Below, in pieces: positions 52,617 to 61,828 of a stretch of 64,000 nucleotides of DNA. The position numbers were made by a program, and so were the translations under genes. The DNA comes from Micromonospora sp. WMMD1082. GTDB taxonomy: Bacteria > Actinomycetota > Actinomycetes > Mycobacteriales > Micromonosporaceae. The notes beneath the pieces are model-generated. The model had not been told where the DNA came from. It saw only the letters and a list, made by a program, of their open reading frames with translations, and did no database searches. The stretch's first letter is position 1; each line of letters starts with the position of its first letter. The DNA is taken from assembly GCF_029626175.1 (NCBI RefSeq), contig NZ_JARUBM010000002.1, forward strand, positions 2,807,001 through 2,871,000. Reading direction: 5' to 3'.

Positions 52617-54452
52617 TCAGCCGGCGTCCAGGCCGCGCAGGACCAGCGGGAGGCGGGCGGCGCCGTCGGCCACCACCCGCACCGGTACGCCCCAGTCCTG
52701 CCGGGTCAGGTGGCAGGCCGCGTGCTCCACATCGGCGTCGCAGGTCGCCGCCTGGGCGGTCACCTGGAGCACCCCCTCGGTCACCGAGCCGTCGATCACC
52801 AGGCGACGGGACAGCTCGGTGCCGCTGCCCGCCCCCTCGACCAGCAGCTCGGGCGGCGACGCGGAGACCACCAGCCGGGTGGACGGCCCGAACGTCTCGT
52901 CCAGCTTCTGACCAGGCGCCGGGGTGAAGATGACATCCAGCAGGACCTGGCCGGCGGCCAGGTCGGTCGGTTGGCGTTCGGTACGGTGCCGCGGACCGTC
53001 GACGGTGTCCGCGCCCGCCGCCGAGAGCGCGCCGGGGGCCAGCCGGGTGATCCGGTGCGCCGCGGACTCCACCACCAGCACCGCGCCGTCCGGGGTGAGG
53101 ACCAGGTCACTCGGCTCGGCGAGATCGCTCGCGACGGTGGCGACCCGATCGGTCGCCGGGTCGTAGCGGCGCACGGCACCGTTGTACGTGTCGGCGATCA
53201 GCACCGAGCCGTCGGGCAGGGCCAGGACGCCGAGCGGGTGCTGCAGCAGGGCCTGCGCGGCCGGCCCGTCCACGTGGCCGAAGTCGAAGAGGCCCTGGCC
53301 GACGGCGGTGCCCATGACGCTGTTCTCGACGTACCGGATGGCACTGGTCTCGCTGTCGGCGACCCAGAGCCGGGTGCCGTCGGCGGAGGCGGCGAGCCCG
53401 GAGGGCTGGGCCATCCACGCCTCGGCCAGCGGCCCGTCGCGCAGCGCCTCCACGGTGGTGCCGGCGTACATGCCGGCGGTGCGCTTGATCGGGTCGAACC
53501 ACCAGAGCTGGTGGATGCCGGCCATGGCGACGACGAGCTTGTCGTCGTACCAGGCGAGGTCCCAGGGGGAGGAGAGGTCGACCGAGAGCGCGTCGTGCGC
53601 GTGGTCGTCGACCGTGGACCGCCACTGCCGCCCGGTGCCGGCCACGGTGACCACCTCGCCGGTAGCCAGGCGTACACCGCGCAGCAGATGGTTGACGGTG
53701 TCGGCGACCACCAGGTCGTAGCCGGCGACCTCGGCGACGTGCGGCGGGAGCAGGCACAGCCCCTGCGGCTCCGAGAAGGTGGCGGCACCGGCCGGCCCAT
53801 CGGCCCGGCCCCGGCTGCCGGTGCCGATGGTACGCACGACGGTCTCACCGTCGGCGGCCAGCTCGACCACCCGGTGCCGGGCCGAGTCGGAGACCAGCAG
53901 GCCGCCGTCGGGCAGGGCCACCGCCTTGCCCGGGAAGCGGAGCGTGGTCTGCGGCTCGACCGGCGGTACGTAGGGGCCGTCGCCCCGGTGCAGCGTGCCC
54001 TTGGCCTCGTGGGTGGCGATCAGGTCGTCGATCAGCCGGGCCAACCCTTCGGCGTGACCCTCGCCGGCCATCGTGGCGACCACGTACCCCTCCGGGTCGA
54101 TCACCGCGAGGGTCGGCCAGGCGCGGGCCGCGTACTGCTGCCACATGTCCAGCTCGGGATCGTCGAGCACGGGGTGATGGACGCCGTACCGCTCGACGGC
54201 GGCGGCCAGCGCCTCGGGGTCCTTCTCGTGCTCGAACTTCGGCGAGTGCACGCCGATCACCACGAGCACGTCGGCGTACTTCTCTTCCAGCGGGCGCAGC
54301 TCGTCCAGCACGTGCAGGCAGTTGATGCAGCAGAAGGTCCAGAAATCCGCTATCGCGATCTTGCCCCGCAGGTCGGCGAGGGTCAGCTCCCGCCCCCCGG
54401 TGTTCAACCAGCCCCGGCCCCGAAGCTCGGGCGCTCGTACGCGTGCACTCAT
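52617..54452 (-). CDS. Thioredoxin-like protein with NHL repeats
   Basis: 611 residues from ATG 54452 (MSARVRAPELRGRGWLN). Residues about 15-150 are a thioredoxin-like domain with a CxxC in WTFCCINCLHVLDEL and VLVVIGVHSPKFEHEKD. Residues about 170-480 contain NHL-type beta-propeller repeats (PDGGLLVSDSARHRVVEL, LVVADTVNHLLRGV, LWVADSETSAIRYV, VLIADTYNGAVRRYDP). It resembles human NHLRC2 and its bacterial homologues; the C-terminus has an additional domain. No signal peptide, so probably cytoplasmic. Role unknown; redox-related. Confidence 0.93.
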   Translation of the reverse strand: MSARVRAPELRGRGWLNTGGRELTLADLRGKIAIADFWTFCCINCLHVLDELRPLEEKYADVLVVIGVHSPKFEHEKDPEALAAAVERYGVHHPVLDDPELDMWQQYAARAWPTLAVIDPEGYVVATMAGEGHAEGLARLIDDLIATHEAKGTLHRGDGPYVPPVEPQTTLRFPGKAVALPDGGLLVSDSARHRVVELAADGETVVRTIGTGSRGRADGPAGAATFSEPQGLCLLPPHVAEVAGYDLVVADTVNHLLRGVRLATGEVVTVAGTGRQWRSTVDDHAHDALSVDLSSPWDLAWYDDKLVVAMAGIHQLWWFDPIKRTAGMYAGTTVEALRDGPLAEAWMAQPSGLAASADGTRLWVADSETSAIRYVENSVMGTAVGQGLFDFGHVDGPAAQALLQHPLGVLALPDGSVLIADTYNGAVRRYDPATDRVATVASDLAEPSDLVLTPDGAVLVVESAAHRITRLAPGALSAAGADTVDGPRHRTERQPTDLAAGQVLLDVIFTPAPGQKLDETFGPSTRLVVSASPPELLVEGAGSGTELSRRLVIDGSVTEGVLQVTAQAATCDADVEHAACHLTRQDWGVPVRVVADGAARLPLVLRGLDAG

Positions 54453-54527
54453 GGTCCTATCGTGCCCTACGCGCGAGCGCCCGCCAGCCCGACGGGAGGT
54501 GGAGAGGCCGCGGTACGGTGCCTGGTC

Positions 54528-54553
54528 CGGGGTCACGGTTGCCCGTGACCCCG
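54528..54553 (-). terminator. Terminator of the Trp/Pro-rich protein gene
   Basis: A perfect 11-bp stem (CGGGGTCACGG with its complement) and a 4-nt loop, 16 bp beyond the stop on the minus strand. Confidence 0.8.
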
Positions 54554-54568
54554 CCTCGCGTACGCGGA

Positions 54569-56965
54569 TCAGCCCTCGGTTGCCTGCTTCAGGCAGAGCA
54601 CCGGGTTGGCGGTGGCGCCGCGCAGGTCCACATGCGGCATGGCCGGGTCGGGGCACTTGTCCTTCGACTCGACCTTCGACACCACCGTGAAGGCGTCCGC
54701 CTCGGCGCAGTCGGCGGCGGCCACCGCACTCTCGCCGGAGCGCTTGACGCAGGACCCGATCGGCGGGTCGAACCCGCCCGCCTCGTCCGATCCACCGACC
54801 ATGCCGAGGAGCATGAGCAGGCCGAGTGGGATGGCCAGGATGAGCACGGCGGCGACCAGCACCGCGGCGAGCACCCGTCCGTTGCGTACCTTCGGCACCG
54901 GATTTTCCGGGGCCGGCTCGGCGACCGGCTTGAACGCGTCGAAGCGGCCCTGCTCCGAGTCCGGAGCCGACGGCCCCGGGCTCCACGGCGGCGCGGACTG
55001 TGGTGGCGGCGGGAACGTCGAGGTGTGCGTACCGTCCGTTCCGGGTCGCACGGGAGAGCCGTACGCGCCGCCCGGCCGCTCGGGGGGGCCGAACGGATCG
55101 TTGCCCGGGCCACCGAACGGATCGCCGGGCGGGCCGCCGAACCGGTCCGCCGGACGCTCCGGCTCGGCGTGCGGCCGTACGCCGTTGGCGGGCCGGTTGC
55201 TGGGCGGTGGGTCGACGAAGGAGGGCATCCCCGGTGGGAAGGCCGGCGGGGCCGCCGGAGGCGCGGCGGCAGCCGAGCCAGCGAAGGCGTTCGGACCGCC
55301 GACCGGCGGCTCCCGATCGCCGAACCGCGGCTCGGGGGCCTGGTCGAACCGCTCCGGGCTCTGGTCGAAGCGGGGCACCAGCGGCTGCACGTCCCGCTCC
55401 TGGGCCGGCTCCTCGGCCTGCTCGGGGCGGGCCGGCCGGCCGTACACACGCGGCTGTGGCGCGGCCGAGCCGGTCGGGCGCGCCGCGTGGTCGGCCGGGG
55501 GCATCACCCTGCTGGCCAGCGGCACCGAGGCACTTGCCGTGACACCGCCACCGGCCGGTGCCGGCGTGGCCCGCTCCTCGGCCTCTGGCGATGTGCGGGG
55601 CGCGGGGATGGCCGGCCCGGCCGGCGACTGCGGGCTGTCGTACCGCGCCTCGGGCTGAGGCCAGCCCATGGCCCCGCCCGGCAGGTCGGCGCCAGGGCGG
55701 GCGCCCTGTCCGCCCTGACCGCTCTGGTCGTCGCGCAACGGCGTCGGCTGGGCGTAGTCGCCGGGTGGCGTGGCGGCCAGGCTGGCACCGGGCACCCGCT
55801 GCTCCTGCGGCGGCAACGGCACCATGTTGGCCGGCGAGATACCCGGGGCGGGTGCGGGCTGGTAGGCGGGAGCATCATCGGACCGAACGGGGTCGGGCTC
55901 GGCGTCCCCCCGGGCGGAGGCGGGCTCTGCCGTACCGGCGTTGCCCCACGCCTCGCCGGGCGCCCACGGCTCGATGTCGGGCCGCGGCCGGTCGCTGGCG
56001 GTACGCGAGGGTAGTGGCTCCTGGGCAGGGCTCCAGGACGGCGGTGCGGCGTCGTCCGGCCGGGCGGACCCGGTGGGCTCGGCGGGCGTCCACGCCCCTG
56101 CCGGCCGTTCCTGGGCCGGCGTCGCCCACTGCGGTCGCTCGCTGCCGGGGTGCCAGCCTTCGGCCGGCTGCTCACCGGCCCAGCCGCCGGCGGTGGGCTC
56201 GCGCCGCTGACCGGTGGCCCAGCCCGGCTGTTCCTGCTGCTCTTGCGGCCACGCGTCGGCGCGGGCCGCGCCGTCGGCGGGCCGGTGCTGCTGCGCGGCG
56301 GCGTCGGCCGGCGGTACCTGAGCGGTGGCCCGGGCCGCAGACTCGGCGCGGGTGGGCATCGGCTGGTCGGTCTGGGCCCAGCCGGGCTGGGCGGGCTCGG
56401 GCGGGCTCGCGGCCGAGGCCCAGCCGGGAGTCTGGTCTTCGGTACGGGGCGTCGGGCTCCATTCCGGCTGCTGGCCACCGGCCCATCCGCCGGGCTGACC
56501 GGAGCCGGGCTGCTCGTCGGCCCAGCCCGGTTGATGAGACGCCGGGTGGTTACCGGCCCAGTCGGGCTGGCTCGGCGCGGGCTGGTTCGGCGTCCACTCT
56601 GCGGGCTGGGCGGTGTCCGAAGTGGCCGGATCCGTGGCCCAGGCCGGGCTGGTCTGGGCGCCGTTCGCCCAGGCCGGCTGGTCCGATGCGGACGCGCCGG
56701 CCGGGGGCCAACCCGGGGCAGGCTGCGCTTCCGCCTGCCGGGTTGCCTGGGCGCTGCCCCACGCGTTGCCCGGCTGGTTCGCCCAGGACGGCGCGGACGC
56801 GTCGGGGCGGGTGGGTGGCGGGGGGGCCCAACCCAGGTCGGGGGCGCTTGCGCCGTACCCGCTGTCCTGCTGGGCCGGTCGGTCGCCGTACGGCGCCGGT
56901 CCGCCGCCGCCCGGCGGCACCTCGTCCGGCTCGTGGCCGGGGCGGTGCGGGCCTTCGGACGTCAT
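54569..56965 (-). CDS. Long Trp/Pro-rich repetitive membrane protein
   Basis: 798 residues; ATG 56965 behind GGAGGAGG. Residues 1 to about 690 are disordered Pro/Ala/Gln/Gly/Asp with recurrent Trp-centred short motifs (PGWAXX, PAWA, PEWSPT). A membrane helix follows (about 692-712, LAAVLVAAVLILAIPLGLLML) and an external LppU/septum-formation-like domain with three or four Cys: GSCVKRSG, VAAADCAEADAF, KCPDPAMPH, VLCLKQA. The cytoplasmic tail resembles those of some actinobacterial secretion or division proteins. Function not recognised. Trp motif density is unusual. Confidence 0.78.
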   Translation of the reverse strand: MTSEGPHRPGHEPDEVPPGGGGPAPYGDRPAQQDSGYGASAPDLGWAPPPPTRPDASAPSWANQPGNAWGSAQATRQAEAQPAPGWPPAGASASDQPAWANGAQTSPAWATDPATSDTAQPAEWTPNQPAPSQPDWAGNHPASHQPGWADEQPGSGQPGGWAGGQQPEWSPTPRTEDQTPGWASAASPPEPAQPGWAQTDQPMPTRAESAARATAQVPPADAAAQQHRPADGAARADAWPQEQQEQPGWATGQRREPTAGGWAGEQPAEGWHPGSERPQWATPAQERPAGAWTPAEPTGSARPDDAAPPSWSPAQEPLPSRTASDRPRPDIEPWAPGEAWGNAGTAEPASARGDAEPDPVRSDDAPAYQPAPAPGISPANMVPLPPQEQRVPGASLAATPPGDYAQPTPLRDDQSGQGGQGARPGADLPGGAMGWPQPEARYDSPQSPAGPAIPAPRTSPEAEERATPAPAGGGVTASASVPLASRVMPPADHAARPTGSAAPQPRVYGRPARPEQAEEPAQERDVQPLVPRFDQSPERFDQAPEPRFGDREPPVGGPNAFAGSAAAAPPAAPPAFPPGMPSFVDPPPSNRPANGVRPHAEPERPADRFGGPPGDPFGGPGNDPFGPPERPGGAYGSPVRPGTDGTHTSTFPPPPQSAPPWSPGPSAPDSEQGRFDAFKPVAEPAPENPVPKVRNGRVLAAVLVAAVLILAIPLGLLMLLGMVGGSDEAGGFDPPIGSCVKRSGESAVAAADCAEADAFTVVSKVESKDKCPDPAMPHVDLRGATANPVLCLKQATEG

Positions 56966-57241
56966 GCGTGCGCCTCCTCCATCACATGTCGGCCGCCGTT
57001 GCCGATGTCTCGGCAGGGCAGCCGGCGGTGCCGGCGTACCGGCCGTGCCGGCTCCCCGCACCGTATCCCGGTGGTCGCCCAAGGGCTTCCGGGGAGCGTC
57101 AGCCGTCACTGTCCGTCGCCGGGCAGTGTCGAGGTGCTTCCATCGCCTCGGCCTGGCCCGGGGCGCGGACGACGACCGAGCCCCACCGTACCGGGCGCTG
57201 CGGCGGGGCGGTATCCCGGTGTCAGCGCCCGCTCATAACGC

Positions 57242-57275
57242 CGACGACCCGCCCGGTCGCCCGGGCGGGTCGTCG
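57242..57275 (-). terminator. Terminator after the 45-residue gene
   Basis: A perfect 15-bp stem (CGACGACCCGCCCGG with its complement) and a 4-nt loop, 31 bp past the stop on the minus strand. The 57016-57241 stretch is otherwise upstream sequence of the gene starting at 56965; I see no gene there. Confidence 0.85.
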
Positions 57276-57306
57276 ATCTGGAGGAGGCGGATAACGTCTG
57301 GTGGCG

Positions 57307-57444
57307 TCAGTGCATGTGACGCTGGGCGATCGCGAGGATCTCGTCGCGGACCGCGGGCGAGCTGGCGGAACGCAGGGCCCGCTCGATTGCGCGGGCGCGG
57401 CGGCTGGCGTCGCGGCGGCTGCGGATTCGCTCGATCATGCTCAT
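57307..57444 (-). CDS. Small conserved basic protein (45 residues)
   Basis: ATG 57444 directly behind AGGAGGAGAG; an upstream in-frame ATG lacks a ribosome site. Arg-rich helix: MSMIERIRSRRDASRRARAI with RSASSPAVRDEILAIAQRHM after it. Short proteins of this form occur in many actinomycetes. Function unknown. A 17-bp palindrome lies about 105 bp upstream. Confidence 0.78.
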   Translation of the reverse strand: MSMIERIRSRRDASRRARAIERALRSASSPAVRDEILAIAQRHMH

Positions 57445-57548
57445 GGGGTCTCTCCTCCTGGCTATTCGGTTGTCGTCCCGTCGTCGATATCCATTGAAGC
57501 GCAACCAGGGCCGAGTATCCAGTGATTGTTAGGTGAGTTGGGCCACCC

Positions 57549-57565
57549 GCCTAAGAATCTTAGGC
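57549..57565. promoter_or_regulatory. 17-bp perfect palindrome upstream of the 45-residue gene
   Basis: GCCTAAGA-A-TCTTAGGC is fully symmetrical and AT-rich for this genome. It lies in the 218-bp gap between the bkd operon end and the small gene, in a position suited to operator function. It does not match a site I can name. Confidence 0.5.
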
Positions 57566-57605
57566 ATCTCGCGGTTGGCGAGGGGGATTTCTTCGACAAA
57601 AGGCA

Positions 57606-57647
57606 ACGGCCGGTGTGCCGGGCGTTAACCCGTGGCACACCGGCCGT
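57606..57647 (-). terminator. Terminator of the bkd operon
   Basis: A perfect 14-bp stem (ACGGCCGGTGTGCC with its complement) and a 14-nt loop, 16 bp beyond the bkdC stop; on the minus strand it is followed by GCCTTTTG. Confidence 0.88.
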
Positions 57648-57662
57648 CACCGTGGTGCGGCG

Positions 57663-59144
57663 TCAGGTCCAGGCGAGCAGCGCCGCCTCGGGATCGGCCA
57701 GGAAGTCACCCACGTCGCGCAGGAACTTCGAACCCAGCTCACCGTCGATGATCCGGTGGTCGAAGGAGAGGCCCAGCGTGGTGACCAGGCGCGGCTTGAC
57801 CTTGCCCTTGTGCGCCCAGGGCAGCTCGCGGACCGCGCCGAAGGCCAGGATCGCCGCCTCACCCGGGGGCAGGATCGGCGTGCCGGTGTCCACCCCGAAC
57901 ACTCCGACGTTGGTGATGGTCAGGGTGCCGCCGCCCATGTCGGCCGGCGAGGTCCTGCCGGCCTTGGCCGTCTGCACCAGGTCGTTCAACGCCTCCGCCA
58001 GTTCCCGCAGGGTCAACCGGCCGGCGTCCTTGACGTTCGGCACGATCAGGCCGCGCTCGGTGGCCGCCGCGATGCCCAGGTTGACGTACTCCTTGACGAC
58101 GATCTCGTCGCCGGCCCAGCTGGAGTTGACCATCGGGTGCCGCCTGACCGCCAGCAGCACCGCCTTGGCGACCAGCAGCAGCGGCGAGACGCGGACGTCG
58201 CGCCACTCCCGCCGCCCGCGCAGCCGGTCCAGTGCCTTCATCGCCCGGGTCACGTCGACCGTCAGGAACTCGGTGACGTGCGGGGCGGTGAACGCCGAGC
58301 GGGACATGTTCTCGGCGGTGAGCCTGCGTACCCCCTTGACCGGGATGCGCTGCTCGCGGTCCGCGCCGAAGCTCGCCGCGGTGGTGGCCGGCGCGGTGAC
58401 CGTCAGCGGCTCGGCCGCCGCCGGGGCCGACGCCGCCCGCTGTACGTCCTCCCGGGTGATCGAGCCCGACGGCCCCGACCCGGTCAGCGTGCCCAGGTCC
58501 ACGCCGAGATCCTTGGCGAGCTTGCGGACCGGCGGCTTGGCCAGCACCGCACCGCCGACGTGACCGTTGCCGTTCACCGCCGGCACGGGCGCGGGTGCCG
58601 CCGGGGAGACCGGCGCGGGCGGGGCGACCGGTGCCGGCACGGCCTGGACCGGGGCGGGCACGGTGGCGGCCCGGGGCGGGAGGCCGCCCTTGCGGGGACG
58701 GCGCTTGGCCGCGGTGGTACGCGGGCCGTAGCCGACGAGGACCGCCGTGCGCCCGCCCGGGGCGGGGCCGCCGATCAGGCCCGGCTCGACCGCGCCCTCG
58801 GCCGGCGCCACCTCGACCGCGGCCAGCGAGGCCGCCGACGGGGTGGGCAGGTCGGCGGCGGGCGCACCGGTGGTCGAGGACTCGACCGGCCCGGCCCCCG
58901 GGTCGGTGTCGATCGCGATGATCGGCGTACCGACCTCGACGGTGGTGCCCTCGGGATGGAAGATCGCCTGGACCTGGCCGGCCCACTTCGCCGGGATCTC
59001 GACCGCCGCCTTGGCCGTCTCCACCTCGACGATCGGCTGGTTCAGCTCGATCGTGTCGCCCACCTTGACCAGCCAGCTGAGGATCTCGCCCTCGGTCAGG
59101 CCCTCGCCCAGGTCGGGCAGGTTGAACTCCTTGATCCGCGACAT
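57663..59144 (-). CDS. bkdC: Dihydrolipoamide acyltransferase (E2) of branched-chain 2-oxoacid dehydrogenase
   Basis: 493 residues from ATG 59144. The lipoyl domain spans residues 1-80 with Lys45 in VETAKAAVEIP. A flexible Ala/Pro linker is followed by the peripheral-subunit-binding domain (about 205-245, VRKLAKDLGVDLGTLTGSG) and the catalytic domain with His463-containing FDHRIIDGE and GTPILPPGEAAILAFG. It transfers acyl groups from E1 to CoA. It follows bkdB with a five-base gap and ends the operon. No E3 gene is adjacent. Confidence 0.95.
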   Translation of the reverse strand: MSRIKEFNLPDLGEGLTEGEILSWLVKVGDTIELNQPIVEVETAKAAVEIPAKWAGQVQAIFHPEGTTVEVGTPIIAIDTDPGAGPVESSTTGAPAADLPTPSAASLAAVEVAPAEGAVEPGLIGGPAPGGRTAVLVGYGPRTTAAKRRPRKGGLPPRAATVPAPVQAVPAPVAPPAPVSPAAPAPVPAVNGNGHVGGAVLAKPPVRKLAKDLGVDLGTLTGSGPSGSITREDVQRAASAPAAAEPLTVTAPATTAASFGADREQRIPVKGVRRLTAENMSRSAFTAPHVTEFLTVDVTRAMKALDRLRGRREWRDVRVSPLLLVAKAVLLAVRRHPMVNSSWAGDEIVVKEYVNLGIAAATERGLIVPNVKDAGRLTLRELAEALNDLVQTAKAGRTSPADMGGGTLTITNVGVFGVDTGTPILPPGEAAILAFGAVRELPWAHKGKVKPRLVTTLGLSFDHRIIDGELGSKFLRDVGDFLADPEAALLAWT

Positions 59145-59149
59145 GCCGC

Positions 59150-60139
59150 TCACCAGCCGAAGGTGCGGTCGACGGCGTCGAGCACCCGGTCGAGGTCGGG
59201 AAGATACTCCTCCTCCACCCGGGCCGCCGGGTAGGGAGTGTCGAAGCCGGTCACCCGCAGCACCGGCGACTCCAGCGAGTAGAAGCACTCCTCGGTGATC
59301 CGTGCCGCGATCTCCGCGCCCAGACCGACGTTGGACGGCGCCTCGTGCACCACCACCGCGCGGCCGGTGCGCCGCACCGACTCGTACACCACGCCGAGGT
59401 CCAGCGGGGAGAGTGTGCGCAGGTCGACGACCTCCAGGTTGCGGCCGTCCTCGGCGGCGGCGGTCGCCGCGTCCAGGCAGGTCCGCACCATCGGGCCGTA
59501 CGCCAGCAGGGTCACGTCGGTGCCGGCCCGGGCAACCCGGGACGCGTGCAGCGGGTACGCCCCGGACAGCGGGGCGTCCAGGTCGACCTGCCCCTTCTCC
59601 CAGTAGCGCCGCTTCGGCTCCAGGAACACGATCGGGTCGTCCGAGGCGATCGCCTGCTGGATCATCACGTACGCGTCCTGCGGGCTGGCGCAGGAGACGA
59701 CCTTCAGACCGGCGGTGTGCGCGAAGTACGCCTCGGGCGACTCGGAGTGGTGTTCCACCGCGCCGATGCCGCCACCGAACGGGATCCGGATGACCATCGG
59801 GATGTTCAGCTTGCCCCGCGAGCGGTAGTGCATCTTCGCCACCTGCGACACGATCTGGTCGTACGCCGGGTAGACGAAGCCGTCGAACTGGATCTCGCAG
59901 ACCGGGCGGTAGCCGCGGATGGCCAGGCCGACCGCGGTGCCGATGATGCCGGACTCGGCGAGCGGGGTGTCGATCACCCGCTGGTCGCCGAAGTCCTTCT
60001 GCAACCCGTCGGTGATCCGGAAGACGCCGCCGAGCTTGCCGACGTCCTCGCCCATGACGACGACCTTCGGGTCGTTCTCCAGGGCCCTGCGCAGGCCGAC
60101 GTTGAGGGCCTTGCCGAGGGTGAGCGTTTCTGTGGCCAT
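59150..60139 (-). CDS. bkdB: Branched-chain 2-oxoacid dehydrogenase E1 component, beta subunit
   Basis: 329 residues; ATG shares one base with the bkdA stop (TGATG). Transketolase-type: VMGEDVGKLGGVFRIT near residue 28, TPLAESGIIGTAVGLAIRG near 58, HHSESPEAYFAHTAGLKVV near 130, VVVHEAPSNVGLGAEIAA near 260. It forms the thiamine-diphosphate E1 with the alpha subunit, decarboxylating 2-oxoacids from Val, Leu and Ile to branched acyl primers. Confidence 0.96.
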   Translation of the reverse strand: MATETLTLGKALNVGLRRALENDPKVVVMGEDVGKLGGVFRITDGLQKDFGDQRVIDTPLAESGIIGTAVGLAIRGYRPVCEIQFDGFVYPAYDQIVSQVAKMHYRSRGKLNIPMVIRIPFGGGIGAVEHHSESPEAYFAHTAGLKVVSCASPQDAYVMIQQAIASDDPIVFLEPKRRYWEKGQVDLDAPLSGAYPLHASRVARAGTDVTLLAYGPMVRTCLDAATAAAEDGRNLEVVDLRTLSPLDLGVVYESVRRTGRAVVVHEAPSNVGLGAEIAARITEECFYSLESPVLRVTGFDTPYPAARVEEEYLPDLDRVLDAVDRTFGW

Positions 60140-61314
60140 CAGTGCGCACTCCCCTCGAACGACTCCAGGTACCGGCTGAACTGCGCGCGCTGCTCGTCCA
60201 GCAGCGGCGACCCGTTGGGGTAGACGTGGTCGAACATCGTGGCGGGCTCCGGGTTCGGCATGGCCAGCACCCGCTCGCGCAGGTCCACCGCCTCCCGGCG
60301 GGCCTGCTCGTCGACCTCGGCGAAGAAGCCGGCGTCGGCGATCTTCTCCCGCTCCAGGAACGCCTTGACCCGGGCGATCGGGTCCTTGGCCTGCCACGCC
60401 TCGACCTCGCTGGCGATGCGGTAGCGGGTCGGGTCGTCGGAGGTGGTGTGCGCCCCCATCCGGTAGGTGTACGCCTCGATCAGGCTCGGGCCCTGCCCGT
60501 GGCGGGCGTTGTCCAGCGCGTGCCGGGTCACCGCGTACGTGGCCAGCACGTCGTTGCCGTCGACCCGGATGCCGGGGAAGCCGAAGCCGGCGGCGCGCCG
60601 GTAGAGGGGGATGCGGGTCTGCCGCTCCAGCGGCTCGGAGATGGCGTACTGGTTGTTCTGGCAGAAGAACACCAGCGGGGAGTTGAACACGCCGGCCCAG
60701 ACGAACGCCTCGTTGACGTCGCCCTGGCTGGTGGCGCCGTCGCCGAAGTAGGCGATCACCGCCTCGCCGTCGTCGCTGCCGGTCCGGCCGTCCATCGCGA
60801 CGCCCATGGCGTACCCCGTCGCGTGCAGGGTCTGCGCCCCGATCACGATCGTGTACATGTTGAACTTGAACTCGTTCGGATCCCAGCCGCCCTGGTCGAC
60901 GCCACGGAACAGGCCGAGCGGCATGATCGGGTCGATGCCCCGGCAGTAGAGCACGCCGTGCTCGCGGTAGGTGGGGAAGGCCATGTCCTGTGTACGCAGG
61001 GCCCGTCCCGAGCCGACCTGGGCCGCCTCCTGGCCGAGCAGGCTCGCCCAGATGCCCAGCTCACCCTGGCGTTGCAGCGCCGTCGCCTCGGCGTCCAGCT
61101 TCCGGACGAGCACCAGATCGCGGTAGAGGCCGCGATACTCCTCGTCGGTGAAGTCGACGCGGTACTCCGTGCCGTCCGGGCCGGTCACGCTCTCGATCCG
61201 CTCGCCGGAGGGCGTGAGCAGCTGCACCAGCTCCGGATCGCCGGTCGTGGCCTTCCTGGATCGGGGCGCGGCTCGCCGGCCGCGGGCCGGTGCCCCGGGG
61301 TCGCCCTTTGCCAT
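60139..61314 (-). CDS. bkdA: Branched-chain 2-oxoacid dehydrogenase E1 component, alpha subunit
   Basis: 391 residues from ATG 61314 with AGGGAGAG upstream. Thiamine-diphosphate motif: GDGATSQGDVNEAFVWAG leading to NNQYAISEPLERQT; also GQEAAQVGSGRAL, TYREHGVLYCRG, YRMGAHTTSDDPTRYR. It is the first gene of the bkdA-bkdB-bkdC operon. Products feed branched-chain fatty acid synthesis, the main membrane lipids in these bacteria. Confidence 0.95.
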   Translation of the reverse strand: MAKGDPGAPARGRRAAPRSRKATTGDPELVQLLTPSGERIESVTGPDGTEYRVDFTDEEYRGLYRDLVLVRKLDAEATALQRQGELGIWASLLGQEAAQVGSGRALRTQDMAFPTYREHGVLYCRGIDPIMPLGLFRGVDQGGWDPNEFKFNMYTIVIGAQTLHATGYAMGVAMDGRTGSDDGEAVIAYFGDGATSQGDVNEAFVWAGVFNSPLVFFCQNNQYAISEPLERQTRIPLYRRAAGFGFPGIRVDGNDVLATYAVTRHALDNARHGQGPSLIEAYTYRMGAHTTSDDPTRYRIASEVEAWQAKDPIARVKAFLEREKIADAGFFAEVDEQARREAVDLRERVLAMPNPEPATMFDHVYPNGSPLLDEQRAQFSRYLESFEGSAH

Positions 61315-61690
61315 CCGTCTCTCCCTGTCGTGTCTGCGTCGGCACCGGGGGGTCACCCGGCCGCGCGACTCGTGCGCCCGCCCCGGCTGGTGCCGGGATG
61401 GTTCCTGGCGGCCGCGCCTAGCCCCGGTAGGGGTTGCCGCGCGGCGTGAGCCGGATTCTGGCCGAACCCGGTTCGGGAGGCCGGCGTGCAGTCGCGCCTA
61501 CCGCGTGGGTGCGCGGAGGTCACGGCTGCGCTGCCGTCGTGGCTCCATATTCGCATCAGAGGTGAGGCGTCCCACACTCCACCTGCCCCACGTCCCGTGA
61601 CCGGCCCGCTTCGTTACCCGAACAGCCGGAGTGTCTGGTCGAGCGACGCGCGACCGATCCGGTGATGGTTAGTCACCATTCGGCCAGATA

Positions 61691-61706
61691 CGCGTGTCGA
61701 CACGCG
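61691..61706. promoter_or_regulatory. 16-bp palindrome in the 514-bp divergent region upstream of bkdA
   Basis: CGCGTGTC-GACACGCG is perfectly symmetrical. A second, overlapping set, GGTGA-N7-TCACC, lies near 61660-61676. Both lie between bkdA and the repeat-protein gene. The rest of 61315-61828 holds no gene I can support; promoters for both genes must be there. Confidence 0.4.
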
Positions 61707-61828
61707 GTGTGGGGTTGGCCTACACAGAGTCACTGTCCCAGGCTGTTCGGGCGGGCCGGATCCAGCTCCGGCGGTCCGCCGGGGGCCGCACCGGGCGGCA
61801 CCGGCCAGGGGCGACGACGAGGAGTTGC

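Noticed and set aside
59145..60149. Long N-terminal extension of bkdC
   Set aside because: It overlaps bkdB in another frame; family start (MSRIKEFNLPDLG) is at 59144.
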